Positions 46,695-57,969 of a stretch of 64,000 nucleotides of DNA are shown here, in pieces; position 1 is the stretch's first letter, and each line of letters opens with the position of its first letter. The position numbers were made by a program, and so were the translations under genes. The stretch is from Papaver somniferum (taxonomy: Eukaryota; Streptophyta; Magnoliopsida; Ranunculales; Papaveraceae): the NCBI RefSeq assembly GCF_003573695.1, contig NC_039364.1, positions 231,610,784 through 231,674,783 of the forward strand, in the 5' to 3' direction. The notes under the pieces were generated by a model, which saw only the letters and a list, made by a program, of their open reading frames with translations, did no database searches and was not told where the DNA came from.

Positions 46695-49085
46695 TGAAAA
46701 AGCGGGGGTCTAACAATACCACCCAATATTTCGCTTAGCAATCTGTATGGACTAACTCCGAAACACTTTCTAGAGAATCAACTAGATAGTCAGACTCAAT
46801 CTAGGTAAAAGTATCTCAAGGAGTTAATATCTCTCTCTTGTTTTGATTCACTCAAGCTAATAGAAATCAACGAGTCTATAATCAAACACAAGGAATAACT
46901 TGGACGGTACCAAAGACCAATGTCCAAAGATCAATCAATATCAATAAACAACCAAAGGTCCGATTTCCAATTGATTGATTCAAACGCACAACCTGTATTA
47001 TTTCAATTATATAAACAAATATAATGCGGAAATAGAAATAACACAAACACCAGAATTTTGTAACGAGGAAACTGCAAATGCAGAAAAACCCCGGGACTTA
47101 GTCCAGATTGAATACACACTGTATTAAGCCGCTACAGACACTAGCCTACTCCAAGCTAACTTCGGACTGGACTATAGTTGAACCCCAATTAGTCTCCCAC
47201 TGATCCAAGGTACAGTTGTACTCCCTACGCCTTTGATCCCGGTAGGATACTGCGCACTTGATTCCTTTAGCTGATCTCACCCACAAATAAGAGTTGTTAT
47301 GACCCAAAATCGCAGGCTTTAACAATATACAAATCTGTCTCACATAGACAAGTCTATCAAAGGATCAATCTGTCTCCCACAGAAAAACCCTAAAAGTTTT
47401 TGTTTCGTCTTTTGATAATAATCAAGGTGAACATGAACCAATTGATAATCCGGTCTTATATTCCGAAGAACAGCCTAGACTAATCAATCACCTCACAACA
47501 ATCTTAATCGTATGGTAGCGAAACAAGATGTCGTGGAATCAAAAACGATGAGACGAAGATGTTTGTGATTAATTTTTTATCTTGCCTATCGGAGAACTCT
47601 CACGATATCAAGCCAATCAATATGATTGTACTGTTACGATAGAAGATGCATGATCAGATCACACAACTACGATAAAAGTAGTATCGGTCTGGCTTCACAA
47701 TCCCAATGAAGTCTTTAAGTCGTTAACCTGGTTTTAGAAGAAGAAAACCAAAGGTTAAAGGAGAAACGACTCTAGCACGCAAACTTGTATCACACGTAAG
47801 GTGTGGGGATTAGTTTTGAACAATACTAGATGTCTCATTTATATAGCCTTTCAAATCAGGGTTTTGCCTTAGTTACAAAGCAATCAATATTCACCGTTAG
47901 ATAAAAACCTGATTTAGATTCAAGCTAATATTTCTCAACCGTTAGATCGAAAACTTAGCTTGTCATACAAAAATGATTATACACTTCTAGGTTTGTTAAC
48001 CGTACCCAAACGTACATTGTTGGTTCAACAATAGTCTACCCAAAGAGGTTAATCATATGAGCGTTTCATACCAACCATGTTCTTCTTCACCATAACTAGT
48101 TCAATTGACTCAAATGAACTAGTTAAGAGAGTTGTTCAATTGCAAGGAAATCTTATGTAACTACACAAGACACAATCGAAGCAAACATGATTTGATTCAC
48201 TCGAATCGGTTCATGAACTTTAATAGACACGGTTTGCAAATGCATTCCTTAATCTTTTAAGATTAAGTTCAGAAATCATCTTTAGATATATAACCTTCTC
48301 AAGTTCGCAGACTTAAGACACCGGATAGAGTTTACAAACTCCAGCAGAAATTCTCGGGTTCGAGAACTACGCCGGTTCGCGGACTGGGTTCACGGACTTG
48401 GCTCACGCAAGTAGTTTGTCAACTCCAGCAGAAATTCTCGGGTTTGAGAACTTCGGCAGTTCGCGGACTGAGTTCGCGGACTTGGCACTTGCCATACTTC
48501 CGGTTCTCTTGATCAACAAATTCGAAAACTTCGGTTCAAGGGATATATTGGTTATGTAATCTAAACTCTCATTCGAATCATTGAAACATTCTTAGAGGAC
48601 GTTAAATAGTTGTTACACTATTTCTCGTCAAAGCAATTTTCAAAGTGATTGAAACATTCATGACTTTCGTCACTAGGTAAAGATAAACTTGGTCGAAGCG
48701 AAAAGCTTACCAACACATATTTCGAGATATAGATAGGCGGGGTATACTCGGCTCGAAATACCAAATGTGTATGATCTAGTCTATATATATAGCATATGAT
48801 TTTTGTCTCAAAGAGTAGGAGATAGAATAGATAGACTTTTGAGTGACAGATAAGTTCAAGTCTCCACATACCTTTTTGTCGAGAAGTTCCACCGGTTCCT
48901 TGAGTAGATCTTCTACTTGTATGATGAATCGCCATGAAGTCCTTAAGCTCAACTACACTTACTATGCTAGTCCGAGACTTAGCTATAAGAGACTAGAAAT
49001 CAAGACTTATAGTTTTGATCACTAACATTGACAAACATGCTTGAGATAGAAACGCATGCGAGTTTGACCGAGCAGTGCTCTAACA
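46695..49085 (-). repeat. 3' LTR of the minus-strand Sirevirus-like element
   Basis: 2391 bp. On the minus strand: TGTTAGAGCACTGCTCGG...GACCCCCGCTTTTTCA. Contains two tandem units of about 85 bp (about 48325-48490) built around CTCCAGCAGAAATTCTCGGG and GTTCGCGGACT, and the conserved GGGGTTTTTCTGCATTT core (reverse complement near 47075). Confidence 0.9.
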
Positions 49086-49745
49086 ATCTCCCCCTTTGTC
49101 AATTTTAGTGACAAAACTATCAATACATATGGAATACAAAAAAGATAATGAAACTTTAGTAGCTCCTATTCCACATGTCTAATCTTCAACATTCCTCGAA
49201 ATCTTCGTCACTTACAAGTACTCCAATGATCCCAAAGGTTGTAAGTTTAACATCACCGTTGTTGAAGATCCGTAGCTATAACAATGAGAAAACATCGGTC
49301 TCGATCATTGTTATACAGTGTCATAGTATTATTATATAGTATCAAAGTCCAATTGTATCACAACTTCAACAAAAATACTATGCTGATATGTATCACTCCC
49401 CCTTAGTCAATACTCCATCTCACATGAAAACCACTCCCCCTTACACAATGATCCGAAAACCATATGTATTTGTAGTGCGAAATACATATTAATTCTCCCC
49501 CTTTTTGTCAATAAAATTTGCAAAGGTACAAGAACGGGATCATAATGAAATTATCATAAGATACATTTCATGATTGAGAGAAAGAAACACACGTCATCTT
49601 ATTTAGATGCAATCATATAGCCGAAGCTAACAACATTCATTAAGGAGTTTAAAGATACAAGATAACCCCTCTAAAATTCCACAGCCGCACACCCCTCAAG
49701 ATATGACCATTAAGCAAAAGTTCAAAAGAACTCTCCCCCATTTGA
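49086..49745 (-). promoter_or_regulatory. Multiple polypurine tracts before the 3' LTR
   Basis: On the minus strand GACAAAGGGGGAGAT at 49086-49100 adjoins the LTR. Further tracts of the same kind occur near 49397-49405, 49431-49441, 49496-49513 and 49733-49741 (seen as CTCCCCC(T/A) on the plus strand). Repetition of the polypurine tract upstream of the 3' LTR is a reported trait of Sireviruses. Confidence 0.75.
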
Positions 49746-50621
49746 TGTCATTCCCAAGGGAACAACAACGAGCGACCTTAATTTCAAGAGAAACGAAGGA
49801 TTTTATTGGACACCAAAACCATGAGAATGATTTTTATATCCAAGACTCAATCAAATTATTCATAAGCAAACCCATGAATAATCTAATCAGAATACAAAAT
49901 CAAATTAACCACAAAAGTGATCAATTTAATTAATTGTGCTCAACATAAGTAAACTTACGGAGCAACGACATACAAGAGAGTGATTGGCTTAATCGTTCAT
50001 CTACTCAACACAAGAGAACTTGTGGAGTAATAAATAAATAACCAAGAAGATGATTAATTTAGTTCTAAATGCTCAACATAACGTACCTTACGGAACAACC
50101 AACCAAGCTAATAAAAAATAATCAACTTAGTTGTATCGTGCTCAACATAAGACACACCACGGAGCCTCACGATAATACAAAAATATGGATCAATGAAGAT
50201 CTATACCGTGGAATACACAAGGATTCATTCTTTTGCACAAGCATATACAATAGCAATAATCCTTGGATACAAAAGATTTTAACCTATCTTCCATCAAGGG
50301 TTGACGATATAGGCTTAACTATTGTATATGTCAAAAGTCTATTCATTCTTAAACCAATACATGAATACCGATCGTGAACGACTTTACTTCTGACAAAAAA
50401 TATGGGACAACAAAGTTCACGGATGTAAACGCAAATATCCCATAACAAGTTGCATTATAACAAAATCAAAAATATTGCAAAACATCATCCTCCAAATAGT
50501 TTTAGAATTTTAAACCAAAAAACCTAAAAACAAGAAGATGAAAATAATAGCTATGTGTAGTCACAATCATCGCTATTCAAAGCACTAGTTATTCTTCCAA
50601 CTAAACCAAAAAGAAGACTTA
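49746..50621 (-). other. Non-coding part of the Sirevirus-like element
   Basis: Recurring block GCTCAACATAAG..ACTTACGGAGCAAC (about 49938, 50001, 50070, 50139) at about 65-bp spacing: at least four degenerate tandem units. No supported gene. Confidence 0.6.
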
Positions 50622-51047
50622 CTAGGCATTGTAAATTTTCCTCAAGGCATCTACAGAAAACTCCTTCTCATTATTGAAAAATCCATTAATAATGGGATCG
50701 TTCAATTCCTCTAGATCTTCAGAAATGTCAGTTAACTCACTAAGTTCTCTTTTTAGATCACGCAGAGTATTCTTGGTTAGAGACAACCTTTGTTCATAGT
50801 GAGTTATCTCTTCCAAAGAGGAAATGATTCGAGATTTTAGGTCATTTCGCTTGTTGATGAAATCTTTCACCATGTATCTCAAATGATTATTATGATACAC
50901 AGAAAAGAGACAGTTAGAGGAAGAACCTTTTTCATAGATTGTTGACTTCTTCTTTATCATCCTCGAGGAAGTGATTCCTTTGCACAGATATACGTTGACT
51001 GCTTCTACTGCATCACTTTTGGAAGTGCCTCTGGTTACAGGAGCCAT
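50622..51047 (-). CDS. Small second ORF of the element (141 aa, coiled coil)
   Basis: ATG 51047-51045 to stop at 50622, uninterrupted. Starts MAPVTRGTSKSDAVEAVNVY. Residues about 68-113 are strongly heptad-like (LKSRIISSLEEITHY, EQRLSLTKNTLRDLKRELSE) and predict a coiled coil; the C-terminus is acidic. It occupies the same place (between gag and 3' LTR) as the 97-aa ORF in the plus-strand element. No known enzyme or envelope domain, no signal peptide and no membrane segment were seen. It may be a captured or relic accessory gene of Sireviruses. Confidence 0.55.
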   Translation of the reverse strand: MAPVTRGTSKSDAVEAVNVYLCKGITSSRMIKKKSTIYEKGSSSNCLFSVYHNNHLRYMVKDFINKRNDLKSRIISSLEEITHYEQRLSLTKNTLRDLKRELSELTDISEDLEELNDPIINGFFNNEKEFSVDALRKIYNA

Positions 51048-51216
51048 GAGAACTTATGACAGGGAAAAAGAATATGAGAAGATTTATAAGTGTCAAACCC
51101 TAGAGATCCTTGACACAGTCTTCCACAGTTTAAAAGTCCACAATCTATATTGTTATGAGAATATTTTCTTAAAAAAAATAGATACAATACTTGAGTCACA
51201 CAAATGCAGAGCCTCA

Positions 51217-52615
51217 TTTTCTCAAGTTAAGGATGAGGATGCAAACGTCTCTGGAGTTAGATAGAGACAATGTGAGCCAGACGCTCCCCTTGTTTACCAA
51301 GGCTTGTTGTATAAACAGGTTTCCTTCCTCTTCTGATTCTGGAAGCATTGCTTTTATAAGACTTTTTTTGATTCTCCAGATTCATATTTTGCATGCTCTT
51401 TTGCAGCCTGGACATTCTTTTGTTGCTCCTCTTGAACTTCCAACACGTGCTTTGATCATGATTTGCGTTTCCACAAAACGAACAAATCGATGATTCCTTG
51501 TCTTATTGAAGTGCCTTCTGTTTATCAAAACTGCCAACCTTTGATTTCCCATGACACTTTGGACCATGGTTGACAATACCTGCAGACTTGCTTTTAAATC
51601 CTAAACCATTGGTATTTCCAAAGGATTTCTGACCAAATAATATTGTTGAGATTTTATCAGAACTTCCAGACAATCGTTGAAGATCATCTTTGAGAGTATT
51701 AATCTCTTTTTCCTTTAAAACAACGGTTTTGGTGAATTGATCATTAAGACAATCTATTTCAAGATCTTTTACCTGGATTAAAGATTCTAGTTTCTTCAAT
51801 GAAGCTTTTAATTGAAGTTTTTCTTGAAGAACCTCTTTATTCAAGAATTCAAAAATCCCTGTGTCAGACTGAACTTCTGAAACAGACCTTGAGTACGTGG
51901 AGGTTTCCGCCGCGAGAGCTGCGGTTTCATCACATCCAATAGACGCATTCAAAACGTTGACACTTAGAGAATTTTCTTTCATAGAATCTTTAGTAGCAAC
52001 AGCTGACAGGAGATGTTTATCAAATCTAATACTTCTTTTTACAAATTCCTTGATCCTTTATGTGAACAATGGTCTATCAAACCTATTATCATTAGAACAA
52101 CACTCATCATCCCAAGACAAGTTAGAGGATTTACTTGTCTCAGAGACAGCGTTGAATGCAAAGGTTTGAACAGAATTTGGATCATGAATTGTCACCTGTC
52201 CAAGAGAGGTATTCATGGATAGGGTGTTGAAGTTATTTCTTCCATTGATGGCATGCTTCTTAGAAACATATCTCTTGTCTTCAAATACAGTTTCTAAGAT
52301 ATCCAAGGCATCTTTAGACTTAGTGCATGTAGACACATAGTGTTGAAGGTCTGGGGTAACGTCCTGTCTGATAGAATTTAATCCGTTAGAGTTTTGCATT
52401 GCAGCAAGAGATTCTTCAGGACTATAACTACCAACATCCTTAGGTATACATACATCGCCTTTTGAATCAACCGGAGGATAATAGCCATTAACTATACGTA
52501 CCTAGGTTTAAAAATCACAAGCTTGAAGATAAGAACACATAGCAACTTTCCACCCTGAGTAGTTTGAGCCATCAAAGACTGGTGATACGTTTACTGAGAT
52601 AGCAAAGCTGTCCAT
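51217..52615 (-). pseudogene. Gag of the minus-strand Sirevirus-like element, broken
   Basis: ATG 52615-52613 (MDSFAISVNVSPVFDGSNYS) opens the gag core (FDGSNYSGWKVAM). One phase is kept throughout but carries stops at 52510-52508, 52504-52502, 52060-52058 and 51505-51503. The helical domain is shortened: DALDILETVFED runs directly into KRYVSKKHAI, where relatives have about 60 more residues. A coiled-coil segment (LQEKLQLKASLKKLESLIQV) lies near 51800, then a complete CCHC knuckle CSFCGNANHDQSTC (about 51440-51480). No protease or pol follows. Confidence 0.85.
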
Positions 52616-52666
52616 AGAGTCAGATCGCTACAAACACTGACTTGTAAGGTCTTGAACGTGTTTTCC

Positions 52667-52681
52667 TGCTCTGATACCAAT
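52667..52681 (-). promoter_or_regulatory. Primer-binding site (tRNA-Met)
   Basis: On the minus strand TTGGTATCAGAGCA immediately follows the 5' LTR. Confidence 0.92.
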
Positions 52682-55085
52682 TGAAAAAGCGGGGGTCTAA
52701 CAACACCACCCAATATTTCGCTTAACAATCTGTATGGACTAACTCCGAAACACTTTCTAGAGAATCAACTAGACAGTCAGACTCAATCTAGGTAAAAGTA
52801 TCTCAAGGAGTTAATATCTCTCTCTTGTTTTGATTCACTCAAGCTAATAGAAATCAGCGAGTCTATAATCAAACACAAGGAATAACTTGGACGGTACCAA
52901 AGACCAATGTCCAAGGATCAATCAATATCAATCAACAACCAAAGGTCGGATTTCCAATTGATTGATTCAAACGCATAACCTGTATTATTTCAATTATATA
53001 AACAAATATAATGCGCAAATATAAATAACACAGACACCAGAATTTTGTTAACGAGGAATCCGCAAATGCAGAAAAACCCCGGGACCTAGTCCAGGTTGAA
53101 TACACACTATATTAAGCCGCTACAGACACTAGCCTACTCCAAGCTAACTTCGGACTGGACTATAGTTGAACCCCAATCAGTCTCCCACTGATCCAAGGTA
53201 CGGTTGTATTACCTACGCCTCTGATCCTAGCAGGATACTACGCACTTGATTCCCTTAGATGATCTCACCCACAACTAAGAGTTGCTACGACCCAAAATCG
53301 CAGGCTTTAACAATAAACAAACCTGTCTCATACAGACATGTCTATTAAAGGATCAATCTGTCTCCCACAGAAAAACCCTAAAAGTTTTTGTTCCTTCTTT
53401 TGATAATAATCAAGGTGAACATGAACCAATTGATAATCCGGTCTTATATTACCGAAGGACAACCTAGATTAATCAATTACCTCACAACAATCTTAATCGT
53501 ATAGTAGCGAAACAAGATGTTGTGGAATCACAAACGATGAGAGGAAGATGTTTTTGATTACTTTTTATATCTTGCCTATCGGAGAACTCTCACGATCTCA
53601 AGCCAATCAATATGATTGTACTGTTACGATAGAAGATGCAAGATCAGATCACACAACTACGATAAAAGTAGTATCGGCCTGGCTTCAAAATCCCAATGAA
53701 GTCTTTAAGTCGTTAACCTGGTTTTAGAAGAAGAAAACCAAAGGTTAAAGGAGAAAAGACTCTAGCACGCAAACTAGTATCACACGTAAGGTGTGGGAAT
53801 TAGTTTTGCAAAATACTAGATGTCTCCTTTATATAGCCTTTCAAATCAGGGTTTTTCCTTAGTTACAAGGAAATCAATATTCACCGTTAGATGAAAACCT
53901 GATTTAGATTCAAGCTAATTTTTCTCAACCGTTAGATCGAAAACTTAGCTTGTCATACACAAATGACTGTACACTTCTAGGTTTGTTAACCGCACCCAAA
54001 CGTGTACATTTTTGGTTCAACAACAGTCAAAGAGGTTAACCATATGAGCGTTTCATACCAACCATGTTCTTTTTCACCATAACTAGTTCAATTGACTCAA
54101 ATGAACTAGTTAAGAGAGTTGTTCAATTGCAAGGAAATCTTATGTAAATACACAAGACACAATTGAAGCAAAGATGATTTGATTCACTCGAATTGGTTCA
54201 TGAACTTTAATAGCCACGGTTTGCAAATGCATTTCTTAGTCTTTTAAGATCAAGTTCAGAAATCATCTTTAGATATATAACCTTCTCAAGTTCGCAGATT
54301 AGGTTCGCGGACTTAAGACACCAGATAGAGTTTACAAACTCCAGCAGAAATTCTTGGGTTCGAGAACTATGCCAGTTCGCGGACTGGGTTCGCGACTTGG
54401 ATCACACAAGTAGTTTGTCAACTCCAGCAGAAATTCTCGGGTTTGAGAACTTTGGCATTTCTTGGATTGAGTTCGCGGACTTGGCACTTTCCATACTTCC
54501 GGTTCTCTTGATCAACAAAGTTCGAAAACTTCAGTTCAAGGAATCCAGTGGTTATGTAATCTAAACTCTCATTCCAATCATTGAAACATTCTTAGAGGAC
54601 GTTATACAGTTGTTACACTATTTCTCGTCAAAGCAATTTTCAAAGTGATTGAAACATTCATGACTTTCGTCACTAGGTAAAGATAAGCTTGGCCGAAGCG
54701 AAAAGCTTACCAACACATATTTTGATATATAGATATGCGAGGTATACTCGGCTCGAAATACCAAATGTGTATGACCTAGTCTATATATATAGCATACGAC
54801 TTTTGTCTCAAAGAGTAGGAGATAGAATAGATATACTTTTGAGTGACAGATAAGTTCAAGTCTCCACATACCTTTTTGTCGAGAAGTTCCACTGGTTCCT
54901 TGAGTAGATCTTCTACTTGTACTATGAGTCTCCATGAAGTCCTTGATCTCAACTACACTTACTATCCTAGTCCGAGAATTAGTTATAAGAGACTAGAAAT
55001 CAAGACTTATAGTTTTGATCACTAACATTGAAAAAAATGCTTGAGATAACAACGCATGCGAGTTTGACCGAGCAGTGCTATAACA
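52682..55085 (-). repeat. 5' LTR of the minus-strand Sirevirus-like element
   Basis: 2404 bp, close match to 46695-49085. Its outer terminus reads TGTTATAGCAC on the minus strand, one base changed from TGTTAGAGCAC. Confidence 0.9.
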
Positions 55086-55090
55086 AAGAG

Positions 55091-56220
55091 TTACATGGGT
55101 TTACGGCAATCATCGAAATATGGATTATAATGAAGGTATGTTCAACATCAAGCTTCAGGTATGTTCTCCTACGGTGCAAATTTGAACTTCATAGTATACT
55201 GTTTGTTGTATCTATGTCGTTTGATTTTCAGTTTCTGAAAATTGTAACTGTATGTAATCTGTACCTTTTCATTACTCGACTAAGCGTTTCCAAAGTGATG
55301 CTTTGAGAGTGACGAAAGAAAATTCATGAGACTAAGTGATGATTGTAGCAGTCTTGATGTAACTTTTATCGTTTCCATGTGTCGCCAAAGTGATACTTTG
55401 GGAGCTGATAAAAGCTACATATTTCGTTATCGAATGACTATGTAAACTTGCATTTCATATGTTGTTCGTATGAAGATACCCAAAGGGTAATCATACTTGT
55501 AACGTTTGTAATGGAACAAGGTGATCTATTTATACATAGTAAATGAGAGGTCTTTTCGACCCAAAAGTTTGAAGATTCCATTGAGTACTATGTATAAGCT
55601 AATTAGTCTTGTTTTTCCTTGTTTAGACTTTGTATATCACAAGTTTACCCAAAGGTGAAGTTGTGGTTATATTCTGAAATCATAATTTTGCTATCATGAA
55701 GTTTCAATGACAATTGTTAGTTCTGATTTATAGTTATATGGACTTTCATATGCTAGTATTGTTAATACCATTCATATGGAATACATGCTATTTGTTTCGT
55801 ATGTATGTACAATTGTTTGACTGATAATAAGCATGTACAGTATGTTTTAGTTTGATGACGATTCATACATTGTTATTTTTTGTGTGTAAACATTTTACTT
55901 GGCAATTTAAGATTCATGATCATGGGTTTACCCAAATGTAAGCTTATGATGATATTGAATTTCGTATGATTTATACTCTGAATGTTGTAACAGAGGTTAT
56001 GCCATCTCTAGAAGAGATGATTGCTACTTTAACAATGTAATTTATATCATCTGAATAGACATAGTTGTTGTTGTTATTGGCAGTTCATACTATCTAAACA
56101 AAGTTCGATGAAGTATAAACAACATTGTGTAATTATAAAGAACAATGGGAGTTTGATAGATTTTGTTTTTATTATCATTTACCCTTGTTCTTGTTGTTTA
56201 TATTTTATTGAGAACGATAC
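55091..56220 (+). other. Internal region of the 14-kb copia, no gene
   Basis: No protein family recognised. Short inverted motifs such as CCAAAGTGATACTTTGGG (55384-55401) and CCAAAGTGATGCTTTGAG (about 55290) occur, foreshadowing the palindrome array downstream. Confidence 0.5.
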
Positions 56221-56224
56221 AAAA

Positions 56225-57145
56225 AAGTCCCTTATGGAGACATAGCTCATAGTGAGCACAAAAAAGTCTTTTCGGAGATGTATGTCATAATGACAACAGA
56301 AGGTACTTCAGAGACAACTCATGCTGAGTACATAAAAATCTCTCCGGAGATTAAAAAGCAGTCTCATACTGAGTACAGAAGGTCGACATATCTCATATTG
56401 AGTACAAGAAGTTGATATAGCTCATACTGAGCACAAAAAGTCTCTGCGGAGACGGCTCATATAGAGTAAAGGAAGTCTCTGCGGAGATATATCTCATAAG
56501 GAATTTGAATTTTGTTATAGTCTCTTAAGTGAGACATTAGCAGATCTCAATTGAGATCATAAGGAATTTCGATATAGTCTCTTAAGTGAGACATTATCAG
56601 ATCTCAGTTGAGATCATAAGTAATTTCGGTGTAGTCTTTTGAGTGAGATGTTAGCAGATCTAAAGTGAAATTATAAAGATTTCACGGTAGTTTCTTAATT
56701 GAGACATAAGTATATATTTTGAGGTCAAACAAAAAATTTGTTTGTCGTAGTCTCTTAATCAAGATATTGGTGTAGATCTCTTTTGAGATCATAAAGAAAT
56801 TATGTTTGTTGTATAGTCTCTTAATTGAGACATCAGAGGAAATATTAGTTAAGTTCATAAAGAAATCTCTTAAAGGAGATGTAAACAACTATTTCGACGC
56901 AAAAGAAGTCTTTTAATAAGACCTAAAGAAATCTCGTAACGGAGATGTAAACAACTATTTCGACGCAAAAGAAGTCTTTTAAGAAGACCTAAAGAAATCT
57001 CTCGAATAAGATACAATCCCAGTTGAGATTATCAAAGGTCTCATTGGTAAATCTCTTTTCATATTATGAGAAAATCTCTAGAATGAGATACAATAATCTC
57101 ATTATGATTATAAAGAAGTCTCTTAATTGAGACAGTCTCTTCATA
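56225..57145. repeat. Array of short TCTC/GAGA palindromes
   Basis: About 20 imperfect inverted repeats of 11-16 bp in 0.9 kb, for example GTCTCTTAAGTGAGAC (twice), GATCTCAATTGAGATC, GTCTCTGCGGAGAC, CTCATACTGAG, ATCTCGTAACGGAGAT and GTCTTTTAAGAAGAC. In part they lie in longer tandem units (about 57-66 bp, e.g. 56515-56635 and 56880-56995). It ends about 215 bp before the polypurine tract of the host copia element. Function unknown; a cis-acting or structured-RNA role is only inference. Confidence 0.85.
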
Positions 57146-57359
57146 GATCATTTAGAATCCTCAATATCTGAGGTGTAAGGATCTTTGTTGTAAAGATCAG
57201 ATGAAAGAATAAAGTTACACTTAAAATTATTGGAAGTCTAGTTTTCTGATTATAGAAAAAGCGTATGCATCTTCTAAATGGTGTGTAGGTCCTTATAGTC
57301 GAACGCTAGAGCACTTTTAACTTGAGCTTGTTGTTTTCAGTAAAAAATTCTTACTAACC

Positions 57360-57370
57360 AAAGTGGGAGA
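57360..57370 (+). promoter_or_regulatory. Polypurine tract of the 14-kb copia
   Basis: AAAGTGGGAGA immediately before TGTTATAC of the 3' LTR. Confidence 0.85.
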
Positions 57371-57969
57371 TGTTATACTTTATGTTGGTTTACCAACAAT
57401 TCAGGCTTAGCTAAGTTAATTTATGGTTAGTTCTAATCTAAACAAGATTAAGTATATGCCAGATTAAGAATTGATTAGAGTTAATAATAGGAATTAGATT
57501 ATCACTCACCTAGTGAGGTGTCATCCAACTAATGATGGACAGGTTGGATGACACACAACTACTTAAGGAATGACTAAGCCCTCTTCTAGCGTCTTTCATA
57601 TATAACCAGAATCTCTGATTTACCATTGATTAAGATATAGGAAATAGAAGTAGAAACTAAGTCATTGACCTATTCTAATTCTGTGATGCTTTTATTTCCT
57701 TTTACTGAATTGTTAAAGGTGTTTGTATCATGTTCTTAGATATCCGTATTTGATTGTTCTTACTAATACAACCATATGATTGTTACAGCTAAGTCAAAAC
57801 TATCATGATGATCCATTATAGTTTAGTATGTGTTAATAGCTCTGCATAAGGTGATTTCTAGTTTGTTAAGCATGTTAATACTAGGGTTAAGAATGTTCTC
57901 AGAATAAGGGTAATTATATGATCATGTTTAAGCCTAATGAATGATGATTATGAAGCTGATATTCCAACA
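57371..57969 (+). repeat. 3' LTR of the 14-kb copia
   Basis: 599 bp, TGTTATACTTTATG...ATATTCCAACA. It lacks the Harbinger MITE found in the 5' copy. Confidence 0.9.

Larger units (their letters stand above)
46690..55090 (-). mobile_element. Sirevirus-like non-autonomous copia element, 8.4 kb
   Basis: Element 46695-55085, TSD AAGAG (46690-46694 and 55086-55090). Read on the minus strand: 5' LTR (55085-52682), PBS, broken gag (52615-51217), second ORF (51047-50622), a long non-coding part with repeated purine tracts and 3' LTR (49085-46695). No protease, integrase, RT or RNase H exists, so it depends on proteins from elsewhere. The two LTRs differ by only about 3 in the first 120 bases compared, suggesting a fairly recent insertion. 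Confidence 0.9.

Noticed and set aside
56225..57145. CRISPR-like array
   Set aside because: The repeats are imperfect, of variable length and spacing, in a plant retrotransposon; no cas genes or leader are possible here.
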